Positions 1-11,159 of a stretch of 64,000 nucleotides of DNA are shown here, piece after piece. The notes beneath the pieces are model-generated. The model was not told the DNA's origin. It did not search any database and saw only the letters and a program-made list of their open reading frames with translations. The stretch's first letter is position 1, and each line of letters starts with the position of its first letter. Made by a program: the position numbers and the translations under genes. Origin of the DNA: Omphalotus guepiniiformis (Eukaryota > Basidiomycota > Agaricomycetes > Agaricales > Omphalotaceae). The DNA lies in the NCBI GenBank assembly GCA_028554645.1, contig JAQOOI010000079.1, positions 1,302,001-1,366,000 on the forward strand. The letters run 5' to 3'.

Positions 1-1471
1 GACACATGGGTAGAGCGTGGAAGCCATCTGGCTACGGTCTACATAGAGATTGTTGAGACATCAGAGTCCCGCAGTCTATCTCAACTGACAAGTGAACTCA
101 TTGGCTAGACCGCGTATCCGCGGACGCCGGGAAGGGGAGGAGAAAAGCCTGAAGGTCGTTAGGCATGTGAACATGGTACCTGGTATGATGTGTAGTAGAC
201 AGAAGCTGGGACGAGGTGACTCCCAGCTCCGTCTTCGTCCATGATCCATGGAGAGACTCGAAGCGCGGTTTCATCGTGGCTACACTATTATGATACATAT
301 AGCATCGTGAGGACAACCACCAAGCTGACCTCAGTTGAGACGTAGTCCTCTGAGAGCCATGCACACGCGATTGTTCATCCAGTACCTGTGTACCTGATGA
401 ACAAATTAGTAGTACATGATCGCCCGTGACTGGAAGATTTGCTAGTTGGCAGTGTAGAAAGGTGTACCATCATTGGCCGATTCATCGTGAATGGCTGTTC
501 GAAGGGGATCGTCGGGCTGGTCGGTGGGTTGTCTATTGTCGAGGTGTCGTTTTTTGTCTTTAACTTTGATGTTTCTGTACCTTCCTTCGGTCATTCAGTG
601 GCCTCTCTGGATATGTTACAGCATTATTGTACTGGGGCTGGCGGCGGAAACTTGTGGTGAGTATTCGCCGACCGTTTACGATTGTATAGCACGTACTTTC
701 CTAGAGCCGCATCCTTTTGCCGAATGTACAAGGTTTGAACGATCCTTGCTTTACACGTTTCTTACTATCGGAGTACGAGTTAAAGTTTCTGGAAAATGGA
801 TTTCGCTTATGTGAAGTGGAGATCAAGAACGTGAAGCGTGCACGTGACGATCCACTTTGTGCGTTGTGGGTTCTGGACCCACTTTCGATTCTTGTTACTA
901 CATCGCTACAGCTCAGAATAGTACATTCCAAGAACGCTAAGCAAAGATTCAAGATGCTTACTTGTTCAATATTCTGGAGGGTGGATACCGCGGCGCCTTC
1001 TGATCTGCGGCTTCTTGCTTTCTCATTCAAGTTATATGGTCGGATGAAGAACTAAAAGGCTCAACCACTTCAATGTAGCAATCCGACACGTTTCAAGGGA
1101 AAAGGACAAACCCTTCCTTTGGCGGATGCCACCCCCAACTCACTGGGCGGGCGTAAATCTCCTTCTATCGCGCTCACCGCACCGCTTTGCAGGGATCGCA
1201 CTGCCAGTTCTTGTTGTGTTCAACCTCGGTATTGTGACTCCATGTTCAAGCTTATGAACTACTTGTCCTCCATCCGAGCTTGCCGTTGCCTGCCATGTAA
1301 CGGGTATACCCATTAATTGTTGACAACTTTGGATTCGGGGAAAGCGATTCTTGCGATTAAATGATTCGCGGGTTCGTACTTCGCGAAGCCAAAGGTATAA
1401 ATGTGCAGACTTCTTTCAACTTTTCAGCATCATTCAGCAAAACGCAAGAACCAGGGATCCAGTACACTATT
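1..1471. other. Leading stretch without a recognised gene
   Basis: Several short open frames occur on both strands (for example 717-1055 plus strand), but none shows a recognisable domain, signal peptide or a convincing exon structure. A TATA-like element at 1396-1401 probably belongs to the gene that starts at 1472. I see nothing else that I can support. Confidence 0.5.
1396..1401 (+). promoter_or_regulatory. TATA-like box of the DUF6593 gene
   Basis: TATAAA lies 71 bp before the chosen start codon at 1472. The position is plausible for a fungal core promoter; no transcription start can be seen from sequence alone. Confidence 0.35.
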
Positions 1472-2148
1472 ATGCAGAATCCTTATGCCTTCTACAACGG
1501 GAATAGCTCGGGGCAGCAGCCCTCCGTGTACGGCGCACTTCCTACGACGTTACCGACTGCTGACTCTGAACTATTGTCGTTCGTGTTTACGTCCTTCAAC
1601 CCGAGCATCCTGAATTGTACCGTCATCGGTCCCAACAATCAACCTCATTTCTATCTGGTGACCGATTCAATAATACCGGGTTACACTGTCATGAATCTTC
1701 CCGATGGACGTAGCTTTGGATTGGTGGAGTGGGCAAACCCTCCACAAGTCGAAATTCGATCGACGATGCAGAAGCGGCTCGTCTCACGATTCTTGAGCCT
1801 TTCGCATGATCAGAAGTGCGTATTATAGCGTGCAATTTTTTGACATTCCTCCTGCTCACTGTTTGATTTCACTAGATATCGTATCATGCATGTACATGGC
1901 CAACAATATATGTGGCTTCCTCAAGGCAGTAAAATTTGTGTAAGGATTGACAGTTCGCTTCATATGTGGTAACTGAAATATTTAACTAGCTCTACAGAGG
2001 GGGTGACTCCAACACTGTACTTGGGAAACTTTCAAAAGAACGAGGCGACATTATTCTCCAAATATCTCCTGACGCGATTCGCGTTGGTCTCTTGCAGCCG
2101 TGTATCACTGCTGTGTTGCTTCTTCAGAGTGGTCGTCGCATCGATTGA
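1472..2148 (+). CDS. DUF6593-type basidiomycete protein
   Basis: Three exons in consistent phase: 1472-1815, 1876-1939 and 1990-2148, giving a protein of about 188 residues. The start MQNPYAFYNG was chosen because the frame before it lacks family character. The pattern is a Ser/Pro-rich N-terminus, then FTSFNPSILNCTVIG, a DGRSFGLVEWANP block, a Tyr-Trp stretch (GQQYMWLPQG) and a hydrophobic C-terminal ITAVLLLQS. This matches my recollection of DUF6593, a small domain expanded in Agaricomycetes with no established biochemical role. No signal peptide or membrane segment is visible, so it is probably cytosolic. The family call rests on pattern recognition, not on a search. Confidence 0.7.
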
Positions 2149-3314
2149 ACAGCGCGAACATTCCGTGTTTCCGTTGGATGTTGATGATACGATACATCAT
2201 CATAACCAGGGGGGTTCGCTAGATTGCTTCCCCGACATTTCAGTTACTACTACTACTGCCTATACTCAAGTGCTATACTATACTCTCCGTGTTATTTCTA
2301 ATCGCTAATCACTCACAGTATAATTGTCTGTCTTGTAGTGTATCGTGTATCACCCAAATGTTATTGGATTCCTGTTAGATTCAAAGTCCGTGGCAGCTCA
2401 ATTATTGAGGCCTTCGAGCGCTGGATGGTAGTACAAGAATTTCCCCTGTTTATCCGAAGCACTGCTCTCGTCTTTGAGCGCGGGCCTGAATGCTGAGGTT
2501 CGAGCGCCTCACCCAAATACACGTTTGAGTAGAAGTCCTTTTGTATGTTTCCGAGGAACGCGGCGTTACCCAGTCAATTTTACCCGGATTTTATGTAGTC
2601 AATTGTGGCGCAGTCGTTTGCTTGTACTTGCTTGGCCCTGCGAACAGTCGAAATCCTCAAACTTGCTCGTCTTCTACAATCATTGTGTAAACCTGCCATC
2701 CATCATTCAATCGTTATTTAACAAGCGGGCGATACTCTTTGCTACATTATACATGCGATGTTGATGTGTAAAGCAAGGAAGGCGCGCTAGCTTAAGCCGT
2801 TTGTCGGACATGCTGGCCAGCAAGGAACTGCTTACTCTCGTTGACATTCGGAGGTCGATGAGCAATGTCGATGACTCGGAAGCTAGAAGCTCGGCCCGTG
2901 AGCTCAAGTCATCGATCTTCTCGTTTCTCCGCTCCTTCTTGAATCTCCGTTACATTTCACCCACTGTCAGCCTCGAACACGCTTTTTCAAACTCGGAACC
3001 CTTTCTCCTGCTTGCTGTCGATGAAGTCGAATGCCTTTTGTTAGTGATATGCTCAAAGTAGTGAATCGTTGTTCCTTCAGCGCAGTCACAAGGCCCCGAA
3101 GCAACTTGGCGGGAGAATCCAGTTTTGGACATGACTCGTGATTTATGAACAAGTCCTCCTATGGTGTCTTTCAGACCTCACGAGTTCTTAGCTTTTCTTA
3201 AGGAAACTCCATTCTTCCTGCCAGACAGTTCAAATGACTGCTTCCCATCTTAGAAGTGCTTTGCACATGCGGACCGCTGTCCACGTATAAACTCGCAGGC
3301 AGGACTGTACTCGG
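2149..3314. other. Intergenic, no recognised gene
   Basis: Open frames at 2474-2764 and 2801-3061 (plus) and 2707-2907 (minus) show no domain, and neither has intron-linked extensions that make a sensible protein. The last 30 bp hold the TATA-like box of the GH95 gene. Confidence 0.45.
3286..3291 (+). promoter_or_regulatory. TATA-like box of the GH95 gene
   Basis: TATAAA sits only 29 bp before the chosen ATG at 3315. If it is used, the leader would be very short and the second in-frame ATG at 3327 could serve as the start. Confidence 0.3.
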
Positions 3315-6300
3315 ATGGTATCCTCAATGGCTTCACAATCTGACAAACTAAGGAAGATTATATCTGTCCTCGCGTATGCATACATTTGCTATGCCGGGAC
3401 CACTCTTGCGGTCAGGAATCTGGAACCGTTTCAACGTAGAGTTATTTGTTGACTTTCAAGAGCATATAGTCGACAACCATGTGGTTCAACAGTACGAATG
3501 GTATGCATACATACACTTTACAGTATCTGCCTTGATACTCATTTGTTTCTACCAGTCATACCCCTCGGAAATGGTCGACTGGGCGCCCAAATGTTAGGAC
3601 AAACACCGACTGAAGTTGTCATCCTGAACGAAGATCGCATCTGGTCTGGGTCAATCAACGATCCGAACAACAAAAATTGTCCATCTGCACTCCCAGCCTT
3701 TCGAGAATATGTTTGGTCTGTTCATGCCTCCATCCTTATAATATGGCGGGTATTGACTGTTTAAACAGGCAGGATGACCTCTATCATGCACAAGCGCTAG
3801 CTGATGCAGAGTGCATGGCAACGCCTATCAGTCAACAGGTCTTTCAAAGTATGTCTTGAAAGACCATTTCAAGTGATGGCCCAATTTTACCGATGGTCGC
3901 TCTAGCTGCTGGGAATCTTACAATTGCTACAACGCACTCCGGATCCGTGACAAACTACAATCATTCCTTGGATCTTTCAACGGCAGTGTCAACCACAACT
4001 TATGTATTCGAAGGCGTTGAATATACACGAAGCGCATTCGCGACTCATCCCGATGATGTCATTGTCATCAGAATGTCCACGAATACGACCGGTGCAATAA
4101 TGTTTAACGCGTCTTTCGTTACCCCAATGGATATACCGGTATGAACAATCTTCTCTCTTCAAAGCTGATATCAATTTCTTCGTGAACAAGACGTATTCAG
4201 CAGTCGGCACCAAACTCACCATGACTGGCCGAGGAACGCCCATGTCCGGTCTTCCGGGTTCTATCAATTTCACTGTAACTGCTGAAATTAGAACTTCCGG
4301 CGCGAACGCCTCGGTTCATGCATCTACGGAGAATTCTGCATCTTTGGTAGTTGCCGGAGCTGATGAAGCGTTGATAATTCTAGCGATCGACACGAATTAT
4401 GTGCGGTACGACGATCTCACTGCGGATCCTAATGCTAGGGTTTCGCAAACTTTGGATGCAGTGGGTAATAAGACCTATGACGACCTGTTGTCCACGCATA
4501 TTGCAGATCATTCTTCGTTGTTTGGGAGAGTCAATATCTCTTTGGGTATGTACAAGTTTCGCTTCTGTTCTCTGGTGGAGAATGCTTATGTTTGGTTTCT
4601 CGGTCAAGGCACTCCATCCGCGGCTACATATTTGCCTACCAATCTCAGGAAAAACTTGCCTGATGGTGCTGATGCTGATCAAGATGTTTTCGCTCTATAT
4701 GCTCAATATGGTCGCTATCTCGGTATCGCGTCCTCGAGAACTTCGGAGCCATCTAATCTTCAAGGTATCTGGAATAAGGACCTGAGTCCAGCGTGGGGAA
4801 GGCAAGCTTCTCTCTCCCGTCGTGTCGAGAGATTTAGCTCACACCGCTCGTAGTAAACATACGTTGAACATTAATCAACAGGTTGCATCTATTCTCAATT
4901 TTGTAGTCTCGTAATTAACATAATGCTCTGCAGATGAACAGCTGGTTCGCTGAGCCCTTGAACATTGCCGAAACTTTGGACCCATTATGGACACTCATCT
5001 CCGAAGTAGCCGAACGCGGGCAAGTCGACGCACTGGAGACGTATAATATCTCGCGAGGCTGGGTGGGACATCATAACACTGGTGTTTTCAGGGACTCGGC
5101 GCCTATCGATGCAGCGTTTTATGGTTTCTGGCCTTTGGCACCTGCATGGCTTTTACAACACGCCTACGAACATTATGCCTTTAATCCCGATCCCACGTCC
5201 ACGTTCTTGAAAGACGTGGCGTACCCGTTGATGAAGAGCCTCAGCGAGTTCTATACTGATTTCTTGGTGGAAGCGCCCGCAGACGTGGAACCTGAGCAAT
5301 ATCTGGTGACGAATCCGAGTATGAGCCCTGAACATGCGGTTGGAATTTATAATGGAACAAGTGTGTCGCTCACTTATGGTTTGTTTCGTTTCCCGTCTTG
5401 CTCGTCGACCATATGACAGATTTGTTACAGGTTCCACGATTGATAACTCGTGAGTATTGATGGATGCTTGCGCGATGTTAGCTCACAAAATGAGACTTCA
5501 TTCAGGCTCCTACGAGATTTATTCAACCACACTGCGGAGTTTGCCACTCTTCTCGGTGTCGATACCGACTTTGCCAATAATGTGACATCTATGCGTGAGC
5601 GCCTAATTCCCTTCCGGATCGGTTCGCTTGGTCAAATTCAAGAGTACGCGAAAGACTATGATTCCAATGGGTGCGTATCTGAGTTCATTCTTCCCTGTTA
5701 GAAGCTCATGCAATACCTCAGACCCTTCACTCACTGTAGTCAACTATATGGCTTATTTCCTGGCGCACAAATTGATCCTCGCTTCAATGAGACCTTGGCT
5801 CAGGCAGCAAACGTGTCGCTGACACTGCGAGGAGATTCCAGCTCAGGATGGCCTACAGCTTGGCGAGCAAATTTCTTTGCTCGGCTTCTGGATGGTGAAA
5901 AGGCATATTATTATATGATCCGGTTATTGCAAAGATTCTCTTATGACAACCTTTGGTCAATCAACGGCGTCTTTCAGATTGACGCCAACTTTGGTTCGTC
6001 TGATGTTGCCAGTTGCGCATCTGTAGTTTTTGATACTTTGATTTTGTACAGGAGGTGCGAACGCTGTTGCGGAGATGATTCTACAGAGCCATAATGGTGA
6101 GATCCACCTCCTGCCAGCGATCCCAGCGTCGTGGACGGAAGGTGGGGTGACTGGTTTTCGAGCCAGAGGAGGCTTCACCCTCGACATCGCTTGGTCTGGA
6201 GGCCTCCTCACGTCCGCGAAGATAACAAGTACGTTGGGTGAATTCGCCAGGATCCGATACAATGGCATCGCTAAGGATTTCAAGTTTGCGAGAGGAGGTT

Positions 6301-6332
6301 CCGTGACGTTGACCGCGTCAAGTTTCAAGTAG
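3315..6332 (+). CDS. GH95 alpha-L-fucosidase-like glycoside hydrolase, secreted
   Basis: Thirteen exons join in phase: 3315-3410, 3470-3500, 3556-3710, 3773-3848, 3906-4138, 4191-4545, 4609-4801, 4854-4881, 4934-5378, 5431-5449, 5506-5670, 5722-5993, 6052-6332. The product is 782 residues, a usual GH95 length. A hydrophobic N-terminus ending near AGTTLA looks like a signal peptide. Family landmarks in order are VIPLGNGRLGAQ, YTRSAFATHPDDVIVIR, NLQGIWN, TLNINQQMNSWF, GWVGHHNT, QLYGLFPG, WRANFFARLLDG and FQIDANFGGGANAVAEM. GH95 enzymes invert alpha-1,2-L-fucosidic bonds, and related members act on alpha-galactosides, so the exact substrate is open. It would act on plant hemicellulose or pectin side chains outside the cell. 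Odd points: 28-nt and 19-nt exons, and a GC donor at 4802. An expected 'HRHxSH'-like block reads FTHCSQ here. Confidence 0.9.
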
Positions 6333-6494
6333 AGTGGTTGATATCTGGATATTACATTGCACAGATCCTCCAATAACCAAAGATTAATAGTACTATAAAT
6401 ACTAGCTACCCGAGTCCCAACTACAAAGAAAGTACGAAGGACGGTCTTACAGATATTATACAAGCGACGATACAACGTAGAAAGTCATTGAGCA

Positions 6495-7153
6495 TTAAGT
6501 GGGAATCTTGTCTACCCATGGTACACAGGCAACACCAATTTGGTAATCAGGGGGACGTTCCACTGGATCCGCTCCTTCGCGTGAGCAGGATGGCATAGCA
6601 ATCATGACTGCAACTTGCAGAGTTTCCTGACATGAAGATTTCTCTTCTACCGGAACAGGCTGGAGGGACCAAGTTGGTAGAGAGAGGCCGTGTAAGGCTT
6701 GCTGATTTCGCGATGGTGTTTGAACGAGAGGGGGCGAGGGACAAGGACTCGCCGAACCCCTCCGGACCATCGCTGTAGATAAAGGCTGAACGTACGGTTG
6801 GTTCATCATCGTATACAGATTGATGATAAACCTGAGCTCACCTGCATGGATAACCATTTCTCCCCACCTCGAACAAACCGTGGCTCTACCAACGGTGGCT
6901 CCAATTGTTCATGCTCAGTTGCAAAACTACGATTATTCCAACCTCCAAGTTCCGTCAAAAGAGCTCTTCTTCTCTGCAGCCTTCGTCGAGTTCCAACCCC
7001 GCATCCGACGAAAATGAACAAGAGGGCGATGAAAGTGACGAGAAAACCGAAAAAGTAGTTTGCTCCACGACTACCGGAGCTCGAGCCTGATGAAGATGAG
7101 GTGGTAGCAGAAGCAGAAGGTGAAACTGAAGATGAGGAAGCACCCAGGGCCAT
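6495..7153 (-). CDS. Single-pass membrane protein, function unknown
   Basis: Two exons, 7153-6842 and 6785-6495, joined in phase 0, give about 200 residues. The first 30 residues are Ser/Ala-rich. One strong transmembrane segment follows (YFFGFLVTFIALLFIFVG), then a basic stretch (TRRRLQRRR), consistent with the C-terminal part facing the cytosol. The tail has a Pro-rich region and the block LQVAVMIAMPS, which I recall from many uncharacterised basidiomycete membrane proteins, and ends near the stop at 6495. Acceptor choice matters: splicing at 6786 restores the LQVAVMIAMP frame, while the AG 13 bases downstream does not. It is convergent with the GH95 gene, 162 bp away. No function is proposed. 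Confidence 0.65.
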
Positions 7154-7192
7154 AAGATTAGTACTTCAATGACTGAAGTACCTGTAGTGAGG

Positions 7193-7224
7193 TCGTGAGG
7201 TCGTGAGGTCGTTCGACCTCTGGA
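7193..7224. repeat. Short GAGGTCGT tandem and inverted repeat
   Basis: About three head-to-tail copies of an 8-bp unit (GTGAGGTC) are followed by its reverse complement GACCTC, which would allow a small hairpin. It lies between the start of the membrane-protein gene and the fold-back element. Confidence 0.5.
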
Positions 7225-7264
7225 GGTGAGGGGGTTACAAGCTAAAGCTAAATTGCCATAATTG

Positions 7265-7405
7265 ACACTGCAAACAATTCAACATAAACTCCGTGGGAAA
7301 ATATTAAGAATATGGTGAAATTACATCAAAAGTTGAAATTTTCATGTTATTTCACCATATTTGTAATATTTTTCCGTGGGATTTATGTTGAATTGTTCGC
7401 AGTGT
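7265..7405. mobile_element. 141-bp fold-back element, MITE-like
   Basis: The left half (from 7265) and the right half (ending 7405) are near-perfect inverted copies of each other over about 60 bp each. They begin ACACTGC and share AACAATTCAACATAAA and ATATGGTGAAAT, with a short AT-rich loop near 7332-7344. There is no coding capacity. Small size, near-complete self-complementarity and AT-richness suggest a miniature inverted-repeat element, but I could not define a target-site duplication, and no second copy occurs in this window. Confidence 0.6.
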
Positions 7406-7498
7406 GAATCTGGGCGGAGTTTGTAATTTACTTCTCTGCCCTTCTAATGAGTCTTATCCTTCTTTCTTTCGTCCATTCCATACTGTCCTCTCTCAGCT

Positions 7499-9141
7499 AT
7501 GCCATTCACAGAAGATGAACTAAAGAAAGCTGGTCTTCTAGCGAAAGCAACTCACTGCACAACGTCACTATCTTCCGTATAGGAGCATCCGTCCAGAATT
7601 CTTCCTTCTTCACTCTCCAATGTATTGAACTTTAGGCCCAGCAACGCAAGAGCTCCTGCTTGCCTCGAGCCCAGCGCTAACGATTCCACCACTGTCTCCG
7701 TGTACAGCCCCGACGAGTACGAGAGAACGTCGTATCATAAAGGCATCACCCCATCAAGTCGCTCCGCGGAGTCTTCGATACCCCGCCCAATGGTGTCTGG
7801 GACGCTGTCGGTCCCCAGATTCGTGACTTGATCAAGACTCGGAAGATTGACTGGTCGTCCGTCGACCCTGCCCGCTTCTTTACCCACGCACCGCTGGGAG
7901 AGGAGGCAAAGGGGAGTCTCGGTCCCGTCGTCATATGGGTCGGCGTCAATCCGGGTTCTACCCTCGCCGATACTGCCCACGAGGTCTCCCAAGAGATCCT
8001 TACCCTTCTGCGGAAGAACGGAGTCGAAGGTGCTGTTGTGGAATGGCGTGAGGCGGTCCCGCAGAGGCTCGCAGGTCCTTCTCTTATGCGCCATGACAGC
8101 AGCAATGCCACCCATTATATCCATTGCTTCCTCACTCCTCCTCTCGGTGTCCCCCTTGCGTCGAAGGAATGGAGGAGGATTTGCAGAGCACTCTTACGCT
8201 CTGCTTCCACGCGAACAAAGACAAGGATGGCAACCCCAGCAACAACGTTTACGGAGTCGGTAACTGCCATGTCCTGCGCAAGAATGCCACCATCGATCAC
8301 GAGCACAGAGTCGGTGCACCCTCGAACCACGTTGGAGTGTGCGGAATGCGTCGATTCCAGCGTGGCCTCCGCGAGATCGCCAAGGGCATTGCTAGTCACG
8401 GCATTCTCGCTGAACGCTGGACCCGAGCCATCATCAAAGTGCAGGCGAAGGAGAGGCAGGACGCGGAGAACGTGAGAGCGATCAAGGCGAAGCAACGCAA
8501 ATATGAGACGAGACCGAAGCTATCGCTGATCTTGAGGCCCTCCACAACGATGTCACAAAATCATGGTCCAACATCGAGCTCCACCGCAACATTGGGCACG
8601 TTCAATATGCTCCAGCCATCGCAGTCGACATTAAAGGCGGTACACTATATACCTCGGACTGGGCTGCCTTCTTAGCTGCCGAACAGACATGATCTATCTC
8701 AGTGGTCAGTTTCCTGACGAGAGAAAGCTTCTGATCGAGGGTGTTTCACGAAGGAGGATCACGCTCACCCTGCAGAGTTCGACAGTGAAGGCCAGCGCTG
8801 CCTTATGGTCGGTAGGGATGGCGACACTACTGACATCCACTGTCGGACGCTACGCTGGCCTAGTTTCATTCACTAAGAACAAAGTCGCCATTGAGTCCGT
8901 CGAGCTTGGTATCTCTAACTCGGGCAACAAGAACGCTGAAGTCTTCTCTGCTAAAGGGGACTCGGGCTCCCTCATCTGGCACATGGCAAACAGGAAAGCT
9001 CGCGTCGTTGGCCAACTCCACTCTTGCCACAACAAGGGCGGCTCAACCAGCAATCATGTTACGTACTGCACTCCTGGCTGGTGTGAGATCAAGAAGAGGT
9101 TCAAATATGCCGACCTCTACCGGACCACCTGGTCAGCTTGA
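7499..9141 (+). pseudogene. Frameshifted trypsin-like (PA-clan) protease-like gene
   Basis: Pieces of one protein appear in order but in shifting frames. They are an N-terminus MPFTEDELKKAGLLAK at 7499, then SYHKGI, a long block around KTRKIDWSSVDPARFF at 7828, CFHANKDKDGNPSNNVYG from about 8195, ELHRNIGHVQYAPAIAVDIK near 8577, LYTSDWAAF at 8650, QRCLMVGRDGDTTDIH near 8793 and FSAKGDSGSLIW near 8945. The last block carries the GDSG serine motif of chymotrypsin-fold proteases. At least five frame changes without intron-like borders, plus a stop at 8689, show that it is broken. The family is a basidiomycete-specific uncharacterised group that I recognise by its LYTSDWA and GDSGSLI blocks. The final 150 codons remain open, so decay may be recent. 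Confidence 0.75.
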
Positions 9142-9652
9142 GAACGTATTAGCTCGTCTCTATTCCGCTTCATGCTTTCGTACTTGAGTCATTGAGCTGA
9201 AGACCGTCCAAGATCTATACTATTTCCCCTATAGATTACGTCCATACTTGTTATCGCCTCTACGAATGGACACTGTGTTTTGTTGTTAACCCGTATGATC
9301 AGTGAGCTGGATTTGGATGCCTAGGTAATGGGTGAGTTGAGTATCGACGCACAGACCGGTACTTCTCCCCTTCTCGTTGAAGTCTTGAGCTTCCACGAAT
9401 CATCTCCTAACTCGATCTTACGACTTATACTCACACCTCTTACAACTTTGCTTTCACGACCTTGACTTGAAGCTTTTCGTCTCAGAACATTCAACTTACG
9501 AACGGTTGACACCCAAGTCTGACCCTATCCGCTTGCCTCGCGCAGCTAGTGGGACGCAGCACACCGTGTGGGGGAAGAAAAGGGACTGAATAGGAGGTAT
9601 ATTCTGCCCAGAGTATTACAGGTACAATCGATATCTCTTCTTTCAGTATCAT
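9142..9652. other. Intergenic between pseudogene and AA9 gene
   Basis: No open frame with family character. The minus-strand part next to 9652 is probably the 3' untranslated region of the AA9 gene. Confidence 0.5.
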
Positions 9653-11105
9653 TCAAGCCGTGCCGATCCCTGCTTGGCCAGCAGTTGGTACAGCCGTAGG
9701 GACAGTCGAAGGTTGCAGGGCCGTATTCCAGGTAGCAGTAGTAGGATATGCAGTGGTGGCAACCGCTGGCGAAGCGGAAGCGTAAGGAGTTGGCCCAGGG
9801 ATATCGTAGGTATCGAGCTAATAATTTCATGAGGAAATTGTGACTAAAGTATTCATTGCATGGGGAGACATACCTGAGTGTAGATGTTAATCAAGATACC
9901 TGAATTGAGTTTTTCAGCACGATTGACGTCACGGTCTCATCTGAACAGTGAAGTACATACCTGGGTCTTCAGCGCTGTAAGCTCCAGGGATGCTGACGGT
10001 GTCAGGCGAAGCTGTTCCGGAGCCTCCAACCTAACAGCCACATAGATCAATTCTTGCTCAAGAATGCTAGTAGTATTACGACTTACGTTAATTTGGAAGC
10101 AAGACATGTAGAATCTGAGAAAAGATATAGGCGGCACTCTACACCACAATGCATAGAATAAAGACTTACTGAGCGCCTCCGACAGTCGATGCAACATGAA
10201 GCGCTGAACCGATAAAGTCAATATGCCGCCGATCCTTATGAACACTGCTGAGCTCACCGATCACTTCAGCACGAAGCAAATAGTTTCCAGGCTGGATACC
10301 ATCAGGTACTGTGAAAGTATAATGGCCGCAGTTGTCCTAATCATTTCAAGAGTTGAGTTGACTGAAACACCTTGAGGTATGTATCTCTTACGCACGTTAA
10401 GGACCTCTACATCACGAAGACATCGTTTATTCAATCTTAGTCAGAAACAGAAACAGATCTGAATACCCACCAGTACCCCAGTAATCTGGGTCGTCAGACA
10501 CGAGACCAATCTCTGAAACTTTGAACCATGCTGCATCAGCACCGACAGCGGTCGTTGCATCGTCGACCGCAGCCAAGTAAACCTATAGTATTCATTTGTG
10601 TTTCAGAAAGTATACTTAATGAGTGAAGAACGTACATTAATAGGACCATAGTGGTCCCCGCCGATAGCCTGGTTAGCACAGGACCGATCGCCAGGCTGTT
10701 GATGCATCTCGACTGTGACGCTGTCGCCAGCTAGAGCGCATCGTCAGATCGAGAGACGCGTGTAGAAAGAGCAGAAGAACTCACGCATCACAGAGCAGAC
10801 GCCTGAGGACGAAGATGATCCAACGTTGCAGGCAAGATCCTAGATCACATTGTCAGCTCACGCAGCCACTTTTACGATACATAGTTCATTTGTACGTCGG
10901 AGGTGATATCAGTGACTAGAGTATCTGGTAAGCCCAAACTCAAGAGAGGTTCACCAGTAAAAGAGGACATACCAGGAGAGTTGCTGGCCGGAAGACGAAC
11001 ACAAGAAGAACCTGCGTCGACGCCGTTAATCCAGAGCTCCTGGAAAGTAGCGTGGGCTGCAGCAGAGGCGACAAAACAGGCAGCAGTGATAAGAGAGTAA
11101 TACAT
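9653..11105 (-). CDS. AA9 lytic polysaccharide monooxygenase, secreted
   Basis: Twelve exons join in phase: 11105-10973, 10915-10896, 10839-10785, 10730-10636, 10582-10471, 10406-10396, 10336-10258, 10203-10170, 10114-10087, 10030-9961, 9899-9874, 9817-9653. The product is 275 residues. The ATG at 11105 gives a 17-residue signal peptide, so the mature chain starts with the copper-binding His (HATFQELWING). The second His lies in GGDHYGPINVYL, a conserved His in RAEVIALHVAS, and the axial Tyr in GGAQFYMSCFQI. AA9 enzymes oxidatively cut cellulose or related glucans using copper and O2 or H2O2. There is no CBM1; the C-terminus is a Ser/Thr/Pro/Ala tail. Exons of 11, 20, 26 and 28 nt are unusually short. 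A TATA-like element lies at 11151-11158. Confidence 0.93.
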
Positions 11106-11150
11106 GTTCTCAGACAATCTGAAATTGTGTGTCTATGATTTGAGTCTTTG

Positions 11151-11158
11151 CAATTTAT
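11151..11158 (-). promoter_or_regulatory. TATA-like box of the AA9 gene
   Basis: On the minus strand ATAAATTG, preceded by CT, lies about 46 bp before the AA9 start codon at 11105. Confidence 0.4.
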
Positions 11159-11159
11159 A

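Noticed and set aside
2338..2490. Possible second DUF6593-like fragment
   Set aside because: A short open stretch after the DUF6593 gene has Trp and Phe residues, but no motif matches the gene upstream.
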